64,000 bases of DNA from Sialis fuliginosa (GCA_961205875.1 OY540817.1:19875001-19939000), one strand, 5' to 3'; positions 1 through 13,052 are shown, counted from the stretch's first letter. Notes: a model not told the origin generated them from the letters alone. Program-made: numbers and translations.

Positions 1-581
1 ATTTAAATTTATATACTAATTGTAAATTGTGATACTACAATAGATAAAATTGTTTTGTATGATAATTTTATTATGAATGTTATTATTCAACCTAACCTCT
101 AAATTAAAAAAAACACTTCTTTAAAACATAAATGTAATGTGTTATATTATACTTATAGGCAGTTGAATAATAATAAAATTTATCTTGATGAAGATTTTAT
201 CGTTTCATATACAAATTATGAATACATTTTTATTAATGTGGTTTTTTTTTAAATAGTTAAAAATTATTGAATTGAATTATACATTTTCAAAGTAACTGCC
301 CTGAGTATATACCATGCATTTATATTTATATATTAATTATAATTATTATAAAACTTACCAAAATATGTTCAAAATATTGCTCTAAAACTACAAGTGACAG
401 CTAATATTTTTACGTCAAAATTCACGTGGTACATATTTCAGTTGTACCACTCTCAAAAAAAAAAAAAAAACTACTAGTCAACAATTAAATTTAAAAAAAT
501 ATACTTTATAAACAATCGTTTATTAATAAAATATTTTACAACAATTTCATATGATACTTAAATACAATGTAGTTCTTTATT
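1..581. other. AT-rich 3' flank of BOP1, no gene seen
   Basis: Very AT-rich sequence with homopolymer runs. No ORF with recognisable content. On the minus strand an AATAAA-type signal lies about 60 bases past the BOP1 stop (near 518-525), a plausible polyadenylation site. Nothing else is supported here. Confidence 0.5.
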
Positions 582-3509
582 TTAAGTATAAAGACGAATT
601 GTTGTATCTGCTCCACAACTGAAGACCCAAGGTTGAATTGGGTGAAATTCCACGCCAAGAATTCCAAAATCGTTTCTTCGAGTGTGATTTTCTAGACGCT
701 TCAGCGGCACGATTAAAGGATTTTGTAACAGATCACTAAAAATATAAAATACAAAAATTATATTTAATTAGTTTAATACATAAATATTTATACACGTACT
801 TATAAACCATTCCGTGCGAAACAATTAAACTACAATCATCCGATCCAGAAGCAAATAAAGGATACCGTTTATGAAACGTAACTCCACGTACGGCCGTCCC
901 ATGTAATCTCAAAGTTTGGTACGGCTTTGTACTCAAATCAAGATCAAACCACAGTATTTTACGATCGTATGTCCCGACTAACAAATTATCTCCAGCCGGG
1001 TGTATAGACATCGAAGATATCCAACGAGAATTAGAAAACAGTTTCTTTTGTAGTTCTTGTTTGACTAAATCATATATTCTTACGTTCCGTTGTGTCTGAA
1101 AAATGAAATGAAATTTAAAAATTATATTTTGTCAAGGATTAAAAAAATATATTTACCGCAACAAACAAAAACGGTTTGATTGGATGGAACAAGACATGCT
1201 GTATTAGACCTTTGCTCTTCGTAAAAGGCAGCTGTGACCGGCGTTTACTCAACTGGCTGATAATAACAGATCTGTTCTGTCCATCAGGCATTACAGTCGC
1301 TAGGTAATCACCTCTACCGTGCCAAGTAACATGATTTATTTCTTTGAAGTGACGTATTATTATTCTTATTCCCTTACTCCACTCTTCACAATCATTTTTC
1401 AGGTTCTCCCATTGCACGGATGTACGTAATCTTTCAGTTACTAAAAAACAAATGCAAACAAAACATAAAATAACTGACCAACACACATAATTTATATTGT
1501 TTAAATAAAACTTACTAATTGCGTCTGATGTTGGTACTTCTGTCATTAAAACGTCTGTTTTTGAAGCGATAAGTTTATCACCAACTTGGGGATTAATTAA
1601 AAACAAGTTTTTATCAGATGCCACTGCTATCAGACACAAAGCTGTGTTCGGACACCATGCTATACTTCTTATTGTTCCACCAATGTTGAATGTTTTATAA
1701 CAGCGGCCAGTTGCAATTTCCCAAACTGAAAAAACACTTAAAAATGAATAACTCCACTAAATTAAATTTAAGATCATTAGCAGATTTGAAAAACACAAAA
1801 ATAATACATTTAGTTGTTTCCTATGATTGAAAAGAAAAACAAATAAAATAATATTGACTTACTTTTAACTGTACCATCATCAGAACCACTAGCAAGAAAT
1901 TGGCCCTTTGTTTCAATAGTGATACACCTGACCATATCAGTGTGACCTTCAAACACCATGGACTGTACCGTAGGAAACGGTTGTAAGTCTCTTGGACTTG
2001 GTAATTTTGGAACTAATTCTTCAGCGTCGATTGTTAAACGCATTTTTATAGCACGAGGACATAGATATAAATCTAAACAACGCAAGAAACGTTCTTTTAT
2101 GAACCGTGAATACGCTGGTACCTGTTGAGTGATAAAAAAAATATTAATAAATAAACTATATTAATTATTATTATAATTATTACCTGTCTTAAAGATTCAT
2201 ATTTCTGAGGTACAAAATGAAGCTTTCTCTTCCAAGGTGCGCTCTTGTACTTGTTCCATTCTTTAAGTTCCTTTTTATCAAACAAATACTCCTGAGGAGG
2301 ATTATAAGACTCGGCATGACCAGGCAAATGCCGTTTCGGTGCTGGTATATGCTTGTGTATTTGTCTCATGTGCTCATCGTTATTTTCACTCGTCCAAAGA
2401 TTGTAATACGAAGGTTCTGACTGAGCTTTCTGCTTGTGATATTCTGCACGTGTTTTCATCCAGCCCATTTTCAATGCGTGAACCATTTTTGATACTTTTC
2501 GTTCTTCGTTTTTGCTTGGTAAAAATGAACGCTTATGTTCAGGGAATTTTCTTATAGGCATTTTTTCTACTTCGGAAGTAAACCATTCTATCCATGGCTA
2601 TAAGAAATATATTATAATAATTTAAACTAAATTTAAAGAAGAGTAAGAACAAAACATAAACATAAGTCTATTTAAAAAATAAAAATACACTTACTGCATA
2701 ATCATCAAAAGCTGCGTCTGGTATTTTCTGAGATTGAATTCTTTTGATCAGTTGTATATCTTCATCAGTTAGCACAACATTCTGTCCTGTCTGAGGATCT
2801 TTAACAGTTTTCCAAAAGTCTGGATCTTCCATTTGTCTTAAGAAATTATCCAGTTGATCTCCACGTTCAGGTTTCAAAAGCTTCTCCCCATCCCAGTCGT
2901 ACCCGAGATGTGCATAGTCGTCATACCAGTGTAAAGGAATGTTTCCAACAGTATTTCTAATGTCTTCTTCATCCGAGGAATCTGAATGGTATTCATCTTT
3001 GTTTCTAATGACATTTTCCTACAAAGGATAATTTAAAACAATCATGAGTATTAAATACAAAACAAGATTCTATGTACAATTAAAAATTTAACTTTCTAAG
3101 ACTTTGCCTCAGTAAGCTTACCATTGTTTTTGAAGATTTTTTAACTATTTCTTTGTTTCCGTTTATAGAATTGATATTATCATTTTCATTGTCATCGGAA
3201 TTATCTTCGTCATTTTCATCAGAGTTATCTTTATCATTTTCATCGGAATCTTCATTTTTATCTTCACTGCTATCGTCATTAACATCATCCTCTTGGTCTT
3301 CTTCATCATCACTTTTCTCTTCCTCGTCCTCGCTGTCTATTTCTTCTTCTTTTTCATTATCAGATTCTTCCCAATCTGAATCTTCACTATCGTTTTCTAA
3401 ATTATATTCATCAGGCAATTCGCTAACCTAAAATATTTTATAAAATATCACTTACTTTTACTTTTAAAACTGTACTTCAACAATAAAAGCATTAACTTAC
3501 GAATTCCAT
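582..3509 (-). CDS. BOP1: BOP1 ribosome biogenesis protein (WD40, PeBoW complex)
   Basis: Nine coding exons: 3501-3509, 3122-3427, 2695-3018, 2184-2597, 1863-2121, 1516-1725, 1157-1440, 800-1095, 582-735. They join in phase to 751 residues, matching the usual BOP1 length of about 750. Residues ~12-95 are an Asp/Glu/Ser-rich acidic tract. Residues ~120-390 are the BOP1NT domain, with motifs such as [18 protein letters not shown] and [20 protein letters not shown]. From ~400 to the end are WD40 repeats, including GHTDMVRC...[12 protein letters not shown]. In the known family BOP1 forms the nucleolar PeBoW complex with PES1 and WDR12 for 28S/5.8S rRNA maturation and 60S assembly. The first exon encodes only Met-Glu-Phe and is easily missed; its ATG followed by GTAAGT fits the phase of exon 2. 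No frame breaks. The upstream neighbour (+) starts 1.4 kb away. Confidence 0.95.
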
Positions 3510-4897
3510 TTTTTAATTTATTTATCTAAGCTTCGGATTGCGTTATTGTATATACATATCATTAAATTTGCACTTATTTAATATTTTAATTATGTTAACC
3601 TCAAAAACACGTGAAACAATTTATTCAACACATGCGTTTACTGTCAAAAATGATATACTATGTTTACATGGTATATTTAATTTAACCTCTACGGTAGCAT
3701 GGATCATGCTACGGTAAACGTAGGTACTTTTTCGTCAAATGTCACGTGCATAGAACTAAACACATTAATTAATTAAATACCTATAATTATATTATATTAA
3801 TTATATTTACAGGACAATCCAGTCCCCGCCCCTGTCATTTCATTTATAATATAAAATGATTATATTTATATTTATTATTCTGTGGCTTATTCGGAAATTA
3901 TAATAATTTTATATATTTTTGTTTGGATATAATGTATCGAGGAATTGAGAATACCAAAGAACGAGTTAATTAAATATAAATGTACAAAGCCAAGCATTTT
4001 CTGTGATTACATATAAATAAAATTTTGTTGTAATTATAATAATTATAATTAAATTTAATAAATAATTTATGGCAATTACATACTTATTATTCTGTGTTAC
4101 ATACAAAAGGATAAAAGATAAGTATATTATCATAAAACCGATAAAATCGATAAAATCATCCAAAGGTGATTTATGGCAATTATTTATTAATTGTTGTGGT
4201 TCCCCGTTTAAATATGAATATCGGGGAACCCCAAAAATAATTTTCGTCAATGTCGAAATAGCAATGTTTAACTCATAAATAATTATTGTATATACGATTT
4301 ATAAACACTGATAAAGTTAACTATGAATAATAAATACGAGAAAGATTAATTTTAAAATATATATTTTTAATTAAAAAATGAAAAATTCGTATTGAATGAA
4401 ATAAAACAAAATTCAAAAAATCTAAGAGCTGATTTGTTAAAAAAAGTCACATGGTATTATTTTCAACCAATCAATATTTAGTATTCCAGTGGTTTTTAAA
4501 TAATACAAAGGTCACGGGCTTACAAAGTTTACATTCGCAATTTTCATTATTTTAGAATGAAAGAAAATATACATCTCTCTGTTTTACTGTCATTTCACTG
4601 TTGTTTCTATTTTAATGTTTATGTTATTATCTAAAGTATGATTGTTCGACACTATAGAACAGTTGATAACAAATATTAATCAGTAGAGATTTAATATAAT
4701 GAATGTTATTATACAAGTTTTATAAATAGGTATGAATTATTAAACTTATGTTCATATAAATATAAATAAATTATTATTATTATATTGTCATGATGAAAAA
4801 AGACAACTTTATCTACTAACATAAAATTGTTAGCTGTTGACAGTTTTTATCGTTTTTATTATTTATTTTTTGTTGAAATATAACATTACAGATTAAG
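3510..4897. other. Intergenic region between divergent genes
   Basis: About 1.4 kb between the BOP1 start (-) and the RING-finger gene (+), so it should hold both promoters. It is AT-rich, with a short hairpin-like stretch near 4195-4235 (ggttcccc ... ggggaacc). ORFs on both strands near 3966-4278 are low-complexity and overlap each other; none is supported. A splice-acceptor-like ttacag at about 4886-4891, just before the 4898 ATG, may mark the end of a 5' UTR intron. Confidence 0.5.
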
Positions 4898-5998
4898 ATG
4901 TCTTCCAATAAGGATCCACTACAGTGCCCTGTTTGCAAAAAATACTTGTCAGCTCCGATTAGACAATGCGAGGAGGGTCATAATTTCTGTGAAGTATGTG
5001 TCGATAATGAGAGCTCCTGTCCTACTTGTGACAGCTTGATTTTACCAAACCGCAATAAAATACTGGAAAAAATGATCGTTGAAGCGAAATATCCATGTAA
5101 ATTTGAAGCCAAAGGCTGTAAATATGTTATATCTTTAAATGTAAAAGCAGAACATGAAGATGAATGTTTCTTCCGTTCTTTTAAATGCGAGGGCAAGCTG
5201 TTCTGTAACTGGAAGTGTTCTTGGAAAGGGAATTATGATCAAATTAAAAACCATTTTGAAAATGAACATAAAAACCAAATGTCTTTAAATTTCAAAGGGA
5301 ATATTAAAATCGAATATCCCACTAAGAATTATACACGATTACAACTGATCCCAGCACACTATCAACTGTTTTGGTACAAAAATCGAGTAGATATATCAAA
5401 AAACAGAGCTTATTGGTCGTTCCAGTTTATTGGACCAAAAAAACAAGCATCGTATTTTTACTATGAACTAGAATTTTTCCAAGAAGACAATCCGATACGT
5501 AAACTAAAAATTACAGAACTCTGTGAGAGTGATATAAGCAATGTAAACGAGATATTCAAAACAGAAAAGTGTGTTGCTGTTTCACTTGAAGCACTGAATA
5601 CGTTCAGGGATAAAAATAACGAGATTGCTTTTCGGTATTGGATTCATAAAATCCCTAAGCCCAGTGAAAACAAAACTGTTCAAGATGTAAAGAGTACAGA
5701 CAGTATTAAGCACAGTTCAGAAGATAAAAAACCACAGCACGTGAACAGCGTTCCTCAAAATGTTAATCCGATGGGCGCTGTTCCTAAACAGAGATTTATG
5801 CCTTTAATGCAGATTCCCATGATTAGACCACTGATACAAGTGCCTCTACAGATGCCTCCAATTAGAATGCCTGATGTACAACAACCTCATCATTCGTATC
5901 CGAGGACAGTTCCAAATGGAGATAATTATTCTAATGATCGGCGTCCTCGATTCAGATCTTCAAGTCAAGGTCGTAAGCCAAGAAGGAAACAAAATTAG
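4898..5998 (+). CDS. RING-finger / SIAH-type E3 ubiquitin ligase-like protein
   Basis: Single uninterrupted exon of 366 residues. A RING domain occupies residues ~10-44 with Cys10, Cys13, Cys24, His28, Cys31, Cys34, Cys41 and Cys44, the same spacing as Seven-in-absentia proteins. It is followed by a SIAH-type zinc-finger region (residues ~65-125; CKFEAKGC ... ENEHKN) and a TRAF-like/sina substrate-binding region to ~255. SIAH proteins bind an E2 through the RING and ubiquitinate substrates recognised by the C-terminal domain. The last ~110 residues are unusual for SIAH: Pro/Met-rich (RFMPLMQIPMIRP), then a basic Arg/Ser tail. Full-length SIAH is about 280-320 residues, so this tail is an addition. 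The lack of coding introns beside heavily intron-split neighbours suggests a retro-duplicated member of an expanded insect family, but that is inference. It is not the conserved SIAH1 orthologue as far as I can judge. Confidence 0.85.
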   Translation: MSSNKDPLQCPVCKKYLSAPIRQCEEGHNFCEVCVDNESSCPTCDSLILPNRNKILEKMIVEAKYPCKFEAKGCKYVISLNVKAEHEDECFFRSFKCEGKLFCNWKCSWKGNYDQIKNHFENEHKNQMSLNFKGNIKIEYPTKNYTRLQLIPAHYQLFWYKNRVDISKNRAYWSFQFIGPKKQASYFYYELEFFQEDNPIRKLKITELCESDISNVNEIFKTEKCVAVSLEALNTFRDKNNEIAFRYWIHKIPKPSENKTVQDVKSTDSIKHSSEDKKPQHVNSVPQNVNPMGAVPKQRFMPLMQIPMIRPLIQVPLQMPPIRMPDVQQPHHSYPRTVPNGDNYSNDRRPRFRSSSQGRKPRRKQN

Positions 5999-6868
5999 TT
6001 TTTGTAAGAACTAAAAGTTTTACCAAAATATCTTTAACTAAGGGCAGATAAAAAAGAACCAATACCAAATTTAGGTTACATTCTTTTAATAAAATAGCTT
6101 TTGAATTTTCCACTACAGGAAAAATACAAGCATTAAACCCTTATTTGCCAATTATTTTATTATTATTTCTTATTAAAATATTATATTAGCAAAAATTGTT
6201 CAATTATATTAAATAATATTGAACTGAAATATTCAATTTTAATCCATTGGACATTAAAAAAATGTGAACCAATTTTATTTTGGAAATAGAATTATATATA
6301 ATTAATATATTTATACATTTTTATACCAAAAATATTAAGATATACCTAATATTCAAATTACGTAAAAATTTATATTTGTACTTTTTTATCAAACCAATAT
6401 TTACATTGTTTTGTATTTTGCTGCTATATTTAGAGGTATAAAATATATGTATCTAGATGTGCTATATACACTCGTCAACTAAATTAAAAGAATTTTTTTC
6501 CTATAAAGAAAACTTAAAAAAAAATAGAAAAAATTCCCTTTAATTTTTTTGGCGAATTGATTTACTAATAGTAAATTTTGTGATTAATATTAAATTGTAT
6601 GCAATATCGTGTTTATTAAATAAAATATATATTTGATATTATTTTGTTGTTTAAACTTCAATAACATGGAGCACTGTTTAAATTTAGGTACGGTGTTTTT
6701 ATAGACAATTAACTACAGACAGTTTTTTCAATGAATCATATATAAACTTCATGGGAAATAAAAGAATCTAGGAGGGGTCATTATCAATTAAAAAGGATGC
6801 AGAAAACGCTAAATAATTATCTGCACTAACTTTTTATCTTACTGTTTTTTTGCAGTTCGTTTGCAACC
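5999..6868. other. 3' flank of RING gene and upstream region of protease gene
   Basis: AT-rich, no supported ORF. AATAAAATA at about 6619-6627 could serve as the polyadenylation signal of the upstream gene. The last ~150 bases should contain the promoter and 5' UTR of the protease gene, but I see no distinctive motif. Confidence 0.4.
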
Positions 6869-8572
6869 ATGTCGAACATCAGATATAATTTTAACATTGT
6901 AATGTTAATTATTATAATTCAAATTGTTAATTCATTTGTTTTGATTGAAAACTTGAAAAGTAAAATAAATTTAATAAATATTGATAGTAATTAAAATTTA
7001 AATAAAATTTAAACAAATTGATTTCTTTTAGATAATGAAATAAGTTTTGATACTTTTTCTCACTCACGGATGAAAAGAACCATTTTTTTAACTAGAAAAG
7101 TATGTGTATTTTTATGTATTTAAGACAAAATGACCCGTATTATTAAAAATAAATAATTTACAGGGAAGTATTAAAACTTAATATAACTTTATTTTATTAT
7201 TTAAATATTTTAAACGTAGGTAGACATGACTTATCAAGAATGTATTGCGCCAGGAAACTTAATGGGACATTGCAAACATCAAGAATTTTGTGATTACAGT
7301 ATATATAAACAAAATCCGTTAAAAGTATTTTCACATTTATGCATTATTGAAAACAAGTAAGTTTTAAATTTTGCACAACAGCCAATATAAGTAACGTATT
7401 AGCCTAATTTATTTTTTAAAGGCATATTGGTGTTTGTTGTCCGGACAGTTTAATTAATTCTACAATTAATAGTGGACAGAATTTGATAGCTAATTTACCG
7501 GAAACAGGTGACGCATATGATTCAATAAACGAAAGAACTGATCTCTCAGAAAGCGAGTCAAGAGGTATATATTTTATTATTAAATATCTTATTAATGTTA
7601 ATTAAAATCTTTTATATCGTATTTAGGATGCGGCTTACCTACTACAGAAAGTCTCAAAGATGAGTCAACTGAATGGCCGTGGATAGCTGCAATATTACGT
7701 GACAAAGACGTATACTTCTGCGGTGGGGTTCTCATAACTGACAAACACATTTTAACTGCAGCCCATTGCACGTATTACTTCAATGCTAAAGAACTTACTG
7801 TTCGTCTAGGAGAATACAATTTAGATTTAAACAACGAAACACGTTCAAGGGACATTAACGTGACTGAAATCATACAGCATGCTGATTTCAGTTTTCCGAC
7901 TTATTTTAATGATATAGCTATATTGAAGATGGATCGAAGTACGAGTTTTAATTCTTATATCTGGCCTATTTGCTTGCCCCCTGCGGATGTCAAGCTCGAG
8001 AACGAAATGGGTTACGTTATTGGTTGGGGAATGAATTCTTTTGATGGGATCATTACGAATATTTTGATGGAAGTTTCGGTGCCTATTTGGAACCACAGTG
8101 CGTGTGTTGAAGCTTTTGCACAAAGGATAACTGTTAAGAATTTATGCGCGGCTGCTTTTGAAGGTGGCCGTGATTCTTGCAGGGTAATTATTCACAAGCC
8201 TAAATGACTAACTTGTTTTAATTATTAACTTACCATTAGGAAGATATTGTAATCGATCTGAAAATCAAAATAAAAAATTTCAACATATTTTAGATAGTCA
8301 TACCATGTTGGGAAGTTGGTTGTGTGGACCTCAAGGGTCGAACCCACGGCTTGTTTTAATTATTTTGAAGTTGATTCTAGATAAACACATTGATTTTAAT
8401 ATTGTTTTAGGGCGATTCAGGTGGTCCGTTGATGCACAAATTAAAAAATGGCCGTTGGGTGAGCATAGGAGTAGTATCTTGGGGTTTAGATTGTGGACAA
8501 CCAAAACAACCTGGAGTATACACAAAAGTCAACGAATATCTTGACTGGATCATGGAAAATACCATATCTTAA
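6869..8572 (+). CDS. CLIP-domain trypsin-like serine protease, activation motif missing
   Basis: Six exons: 6869-6959, 7032-7099, 7220-7356, 7422-7564, 7627-8183, 8411-8572, all phase-consistent, giving 385 residues. A hydrophobic N-terminus (~10-27) looks like a signal peptide. A CLIP domain has six Cys (~61, 71, 77, 94, 104, 105). The protease domain carries the triad His193 (TAAHC), Asp242 (NDIAIL) and Ser335 (GDSGGP), plus Asp329 in the S1-pocket position, predicting cleavage after Arg/Lys. Insect CLIP proteases are secreted zymogens acting in haemolymph cascades (melanisation, Toll, clotting). Oddly, the Arg-Ile-Val-Gly-Gly activation site expected between the linker Cys (CG at 148-149) and EWPWIAA (162-168) is absent. 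That stretch is only [10 protein letters not shown], within one exon, so it is not a missed exon. A protease that cannot be activated normally, a pseudoprotease-like regulator, or local sequence damage are the options. Confidence 0.88.
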
Positions 8573-9205
8573 ATACCTGATTATGTAATGACAAAATAAA
8601 TAAATAATTTTATCAGGGAAAATTTTAAAAATGTATTCTATAATTTTTACGAATTTATTTAGATAAGTTATATCAAATATTATAATCCTATTGCTTGTAT
8701 AAACGTACTAAAATTATTATTTAAGTATATCTGTCATTCAAAATGTAACGGTAAACAAAAATTAAATAAATATAAATAAAAATTAAATAATTTACTTAAT
8801 TTTTAACCATATACATACATCTATAAAACCATCAACAAATACATAAAAAAACAACAACCCAAACAAATATAAAAATAAAATGAAATTATACACATAAATT
8901 AACGTTTAAGATACTGATACCTACTATGTGAAGATTTAGCAATGTTAAATAATTAAATATAATAAAAATAAAAAAAACAACATAAAACAGGTCAAAAAAA
9001 TACCTTCTGGAGATTTCCTAAGGTAAAGATGCTCAGAACAAATTAATAAAAAAAATTGCTTCTCCTTTCAGTTTCTTCTTCAAGAAAATATTCACTAATA
9101 TTATTTGTCATTTATGATATATTTTAAGAGATTTATTAAAAACTGATTGCGCAACATTACAACAATGTTAAATCCTCACTTAAATTAAAATATCAACAAC
9201 AGGCA
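8573..9205. other. Convergent intergenic region (protease + / TMEM135 -)
   Basis: AT-rich 3' flanks of two converging genes. AAATAAATAAATAA near 8595-8610 is a plausible polyadenylation signal for the protease gene. No ORF or repeat with structure is seen. Confidence 0.5.
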
Positions 9206-10888
9206 CTAGATATTACATATTTTATGCCACTCGATTTTCGTGTTAGTTTTCTTCATCACTTCCTGCAACAGCCTTTCTGAATCGAGTCCAAACACTTCCA
9301 GAGGTTTCCTTGACATAGCCGCAACTCTCGCACCCGATATTGAGTGTAAGAACTTCCAGTAGCTAGGCCTTAAGCTTGTAGGTTCCAGTATAGCTGCGTG
9401 GAACAGTGTAGCAGTGCTTAAGGCATAAAGGAACACTGGGAAGTCAGCTATGCGTGGTAACTTTCCATGTCTAACGCCTAGCATATAAATTACTTGGAGC
9501 ATTTTCCAAACGACGTAGAGAGCGACTGTAGTGTCTGGGTAGAAGGTAAAGGCAGGCGCTGCAATCAGACCGGCTGGAAGAGCGTGCCAAGGTGAGTCCC
9601 GGCCTCGTAACCATCGTAGAATGCATGATGTTCCCTGTTTTGTAAATGAATTTGGTTAATATAATTAATTTAATATAATAAAACAAGTTATACTGACTCT
9701 GAAAATAGATGAATATCCAGCTAGGAAGAATGCTAAAGCATAAGTATCTTTATTTGTTAAGATTGTATGCAGGATACTTGGTTTACTCGGTATTCTTCTC
9801 GCACTAAGCAATAATTTTAATGCTAATTGTAATCCGAATCCTATAACAAATTGTCTACTTCCTCCCTAAAATATAATAATAAAAAAATTATAAGATGCAA
9901 TTTTTGACTAAAATACAAATTATTATTACCGCAAGCGTGTAATGTAAACATCCGTGCGGATGTGGGCAAGTCTGGTGGCGATAACTACGTTTAAGGGTCA
10001 TCACAAGCTGCCGGTAGTAGTGCAAAGCTTTGTTGGCTATGGAAGCACTTCTACTACCGGCTAAAAGTCGTGCTGGTTGTTCAGCAGCTACAGCACGTCC
10101 GTATTCTTCATATGGACCTACGACTAACCTAAAATAATATACATTTTCTGGCTAGATTCGGAATGATGATTTAATAGCTCATATATTACCTAAGTAAATC
10201 AAACATTGAATCATTTTTGCTCTCTGAATCTCGATGCAATCCAGTACGGAACAATGTTAATAATATAGCAGTACCTACACCGAACAGTAATGTACGGGCA
10301 TGAGGTATAGGTCGTACCATACCACGGGCTGCTGCCATCCTCCAGCAAGTCTCAGTTGCAACGTTTGCAACATACAGGCTCAATAAAGGTCTTCGAGATG
10401 GCCGTTCGATTAATATTGAGATAATACTGGATAGAAAAGATGGTATGAAAGACACTGTTAAAAAGTTGTAGTGTCCCATAGCTCGTCTGTAAATAATAAT
10501 ATTTAAAACAAATTTTATCACGTGTTTTTATACATATTTATTTATATTATACCTTAGCATACATAAAATCCATGTGTAACTAAATCCAGCCATTGTAAGG
10601 AATGCTGCAGATTGAAAAATACCTGCAACGGTACGTTTAATATCAGCTTTGCGAGGGATTCTTCCTCGCATCGCCAACGCCAACTGAAACCGTAAGGCCA
10701 TTAAAACATAACCGCAAATGAGTATTTCACAAGTAACTCACCAAATAAACTGTGACATATATCCGTAAGGAATCAGGAAAGCAATAAACAAGCAGCCCAG
10801 CATGGGCATCCAGGCAGCTGTCCGTCCATGGGTGCACATAATCCGCGCAAGTGGCAGATACCGTAGCAAACTTACTGTACCCGACCAT
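9206..10888 (-). CDS. TMEM135: Transmembrane protein 135 homologue
   Basis: Six exons: 10742-10888, 10553-10683, 10190-10486, 9930-10128, 9698-9865, 9206-9634, in phase, 456 residues against 458 in human TMEM135. The N-terminus aligns around HPWTDSC and SLRIYVTVYL, the middle around LIERPSRRPLLSLYVANVA, and the C-terminus around GTSCILRWLRG and LRPSYWKFL. Several hydrophobic segments indicate a multipass membrane protein. TMEM135 is known from peroxisomes and mitochondria, where it influences mitochondrial fission and lipid/cholesterol handling; the molecular activity is not settled. A conserved HPHGCLHYT segment in exon 4 matches the Cys/His-containing loop before the second half of the protein. 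The start codon was chosen because exon 1 aligns from its Met with the human N-terminus. No breaks seen. Confidence 0.95.
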
Positions 10889-11896
10889 TCTTGTTGATAT
10901 TTTTTACTAACAATACATTATAAATAATAATTTATGTTAATTATTCGTTTATTGTTCAATATTTAGTATTAATATTCATATCATTATAAAAATAACAGTA
11001 AGCACTTGAGCCTCGATTTGTCTGATAAATACGTTTTGTTACTTTGGAATGTTTCATACATAATAATCAATCATTGATAAGAAAATATCAATGAAGATGT
11101 TGATTACTTTTATTCAGTAATATGAATTTTCTCGCATTTGGTAAATAAACATTGTCTATTTTTTTACAATACCATTAGGTTATTTTTATTATAAATATGT
11201 AAATTGTACTGTCGGTTAAACGTTAGACTTGACTAACACATATTTATTGAAGACACTCATGCATTAACACATTTTTTTACATATGACGTATGTAAAAATT
11301 AAAATTGGTATAAAAACACAAATGACCTTTGTCAAAATAACAGCTGATATGTACATATACTGACATTCCAGAGATTCTTAAATTTTTGTTTAGTAATGAA
11401 AATAAAAAAGTATACATAATATATGTAATTGTATATTAGTTTTAAAATTAAAATACTAACATAATAAAATATAATTCATTAATAGATAAATGATAAATAA
11501 ATAATATAAATAATACGCACCCACACAACAATTGAAGAACCACTGGTTTAGAATTACTTTATAAAAACATGATTTCTTATTTATTTATTTTATAATTTAA
11601 ATAAAGATAATGTCAGTTATTTCTATATTTATATACAATTAAAATTAATAGATGGAACAATTTTAATTTTAACAATTCAAATATTTGTCATAAACTATTA
11701 TAAATAAAATTTTTAAATAAGTTTCCATGCAGGTGTGTTAACAATTCCTTACAAAATGATTATTAAAACTGTTGGTGCAAAGTATCAAAGATTAAGTTTT
11801 TTTACCACACAAAGAACAAGGTTTAATATTATATTATTTATACCGGTATTTGATTGGTATTATTTAATTTTTTTTTCAATATTGAAATGATCGAAA

Positions 11897-12285
11897 ATAA
11901 AACGGCCAAGTGCGTGTTGGGCACGATTATGATAGGGTTTCGTAGTCATTTAGATTTGTAAAAAAATAGTTATTTCAAAATTTTTCATAAACTATTTTTG
12001 CAAGTGTTCGATCAAAAGGTCTTAAAACATTTTTTGTTGCATTTTAGAAGACCTATCTAAAAACACCCCACTCGATGGATTAAGTGAAATTTTTTTTTTT
12101 AATATGGGAAGGGGGTCTAAAAAATGTTTTTTCAAAAATCTTATAATTTCTGGTTTTGGGTTATCAATCTACGTCCGTATATTAAATTTCATCTTAATCG
12201 GTATAAAATTTATATAGACAGACAGACGGACGGATAGAGCGAAATTATAAGGGTTCCATGTTTTCTACAGAACCCTAAAAACGCC
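11897..12285 (+). repeat. Insect dispersed repeat (GGCCAAGTGCG ... GGGTTCCAT type)
   Basis: Begins with aaaacggccaagtgcgtgtt, includes a cagacagacggacgg motif at about 12219-12236, and ends near aagggttccatgttttctac. This architecture is a familiar dispersed insect repeat. A second, truncated copy on the opposite strand lies at about 29546-29700. No coding capacity. Exact ends and class (SINE-like or MITE) cannot be set from two copies. Confidence 0.55.
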
Positions 12286-13052
12286 CTTATAGCATTTTAT
12301 CGCCTCTTTTGTTAATTATATAAGAAATATATGTAGGTACTTTCACCTGCATTAATGGTCTTGCAGTTTTCGTTTATCACAAACTTAGTAGGCTCCTCCC
12401 ATTTAATTATTATAATATTTAAATCATTTCTCCATGTATCAAACAAAGACAGATATTTTGAAATTCATTTGCTAGATAAAGAACAACTCTCGTTTATAGT
12501 ACTCATATATATTTGTGCAATTAAATTATTATGTAACCTATTGAAAATTGTATACGTAAATTTTGTGGCAATAAATATTTGATATTCCGAATTTTAGTAT
12601 TTAAATATATTAAACTTGATAGAAAAAGATAACCGATGATGTTTGTCTTTAAATTTGGAATCTGTTGTAAGCGATTCTAGCCTTTAGGGTGCCAGACGAG
12701 TTCTGCAGGCGACTGTACATTTTTACTGTTGTTTGAAGACCCTTGTCTTACGGGCCCCGAGGCAACCCCCCACTGCCTGTACGTAAATATGGCCCTGGTG
12801 TATATGTAATTAATCATAATAAATAAAAATAATGTCAATAATATTTTTTTAATTTTCGATATTATTATAATATATAATAAATATATATTGTATAAATGAC
12901 AATAAACAAATCAAGAAAATAATTTATAAACACGCGAATATAATATAGATAGATGTATATTTACATGCATTGGTGTCCGCAGAGTGGGGCAAACGGGGAA
13001 ACCCCCTCTTTTGCCCACCTGGAACCGAGTAAATTGACGTAATGCTGTTTTT

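Noticed and set aside
3153..3431. Ser-rich ORF on the plus strand
   Set aside because: Antisense shadow of the acidic Asp/Glu/Ser tract of BOP1 exon 2.
8305..8544. 79-residue ORF across the last protease intron and exon
   Set aside because: Different frame; the true reading (GDSGGP ...) starts at 8411 after a normal acceptor.
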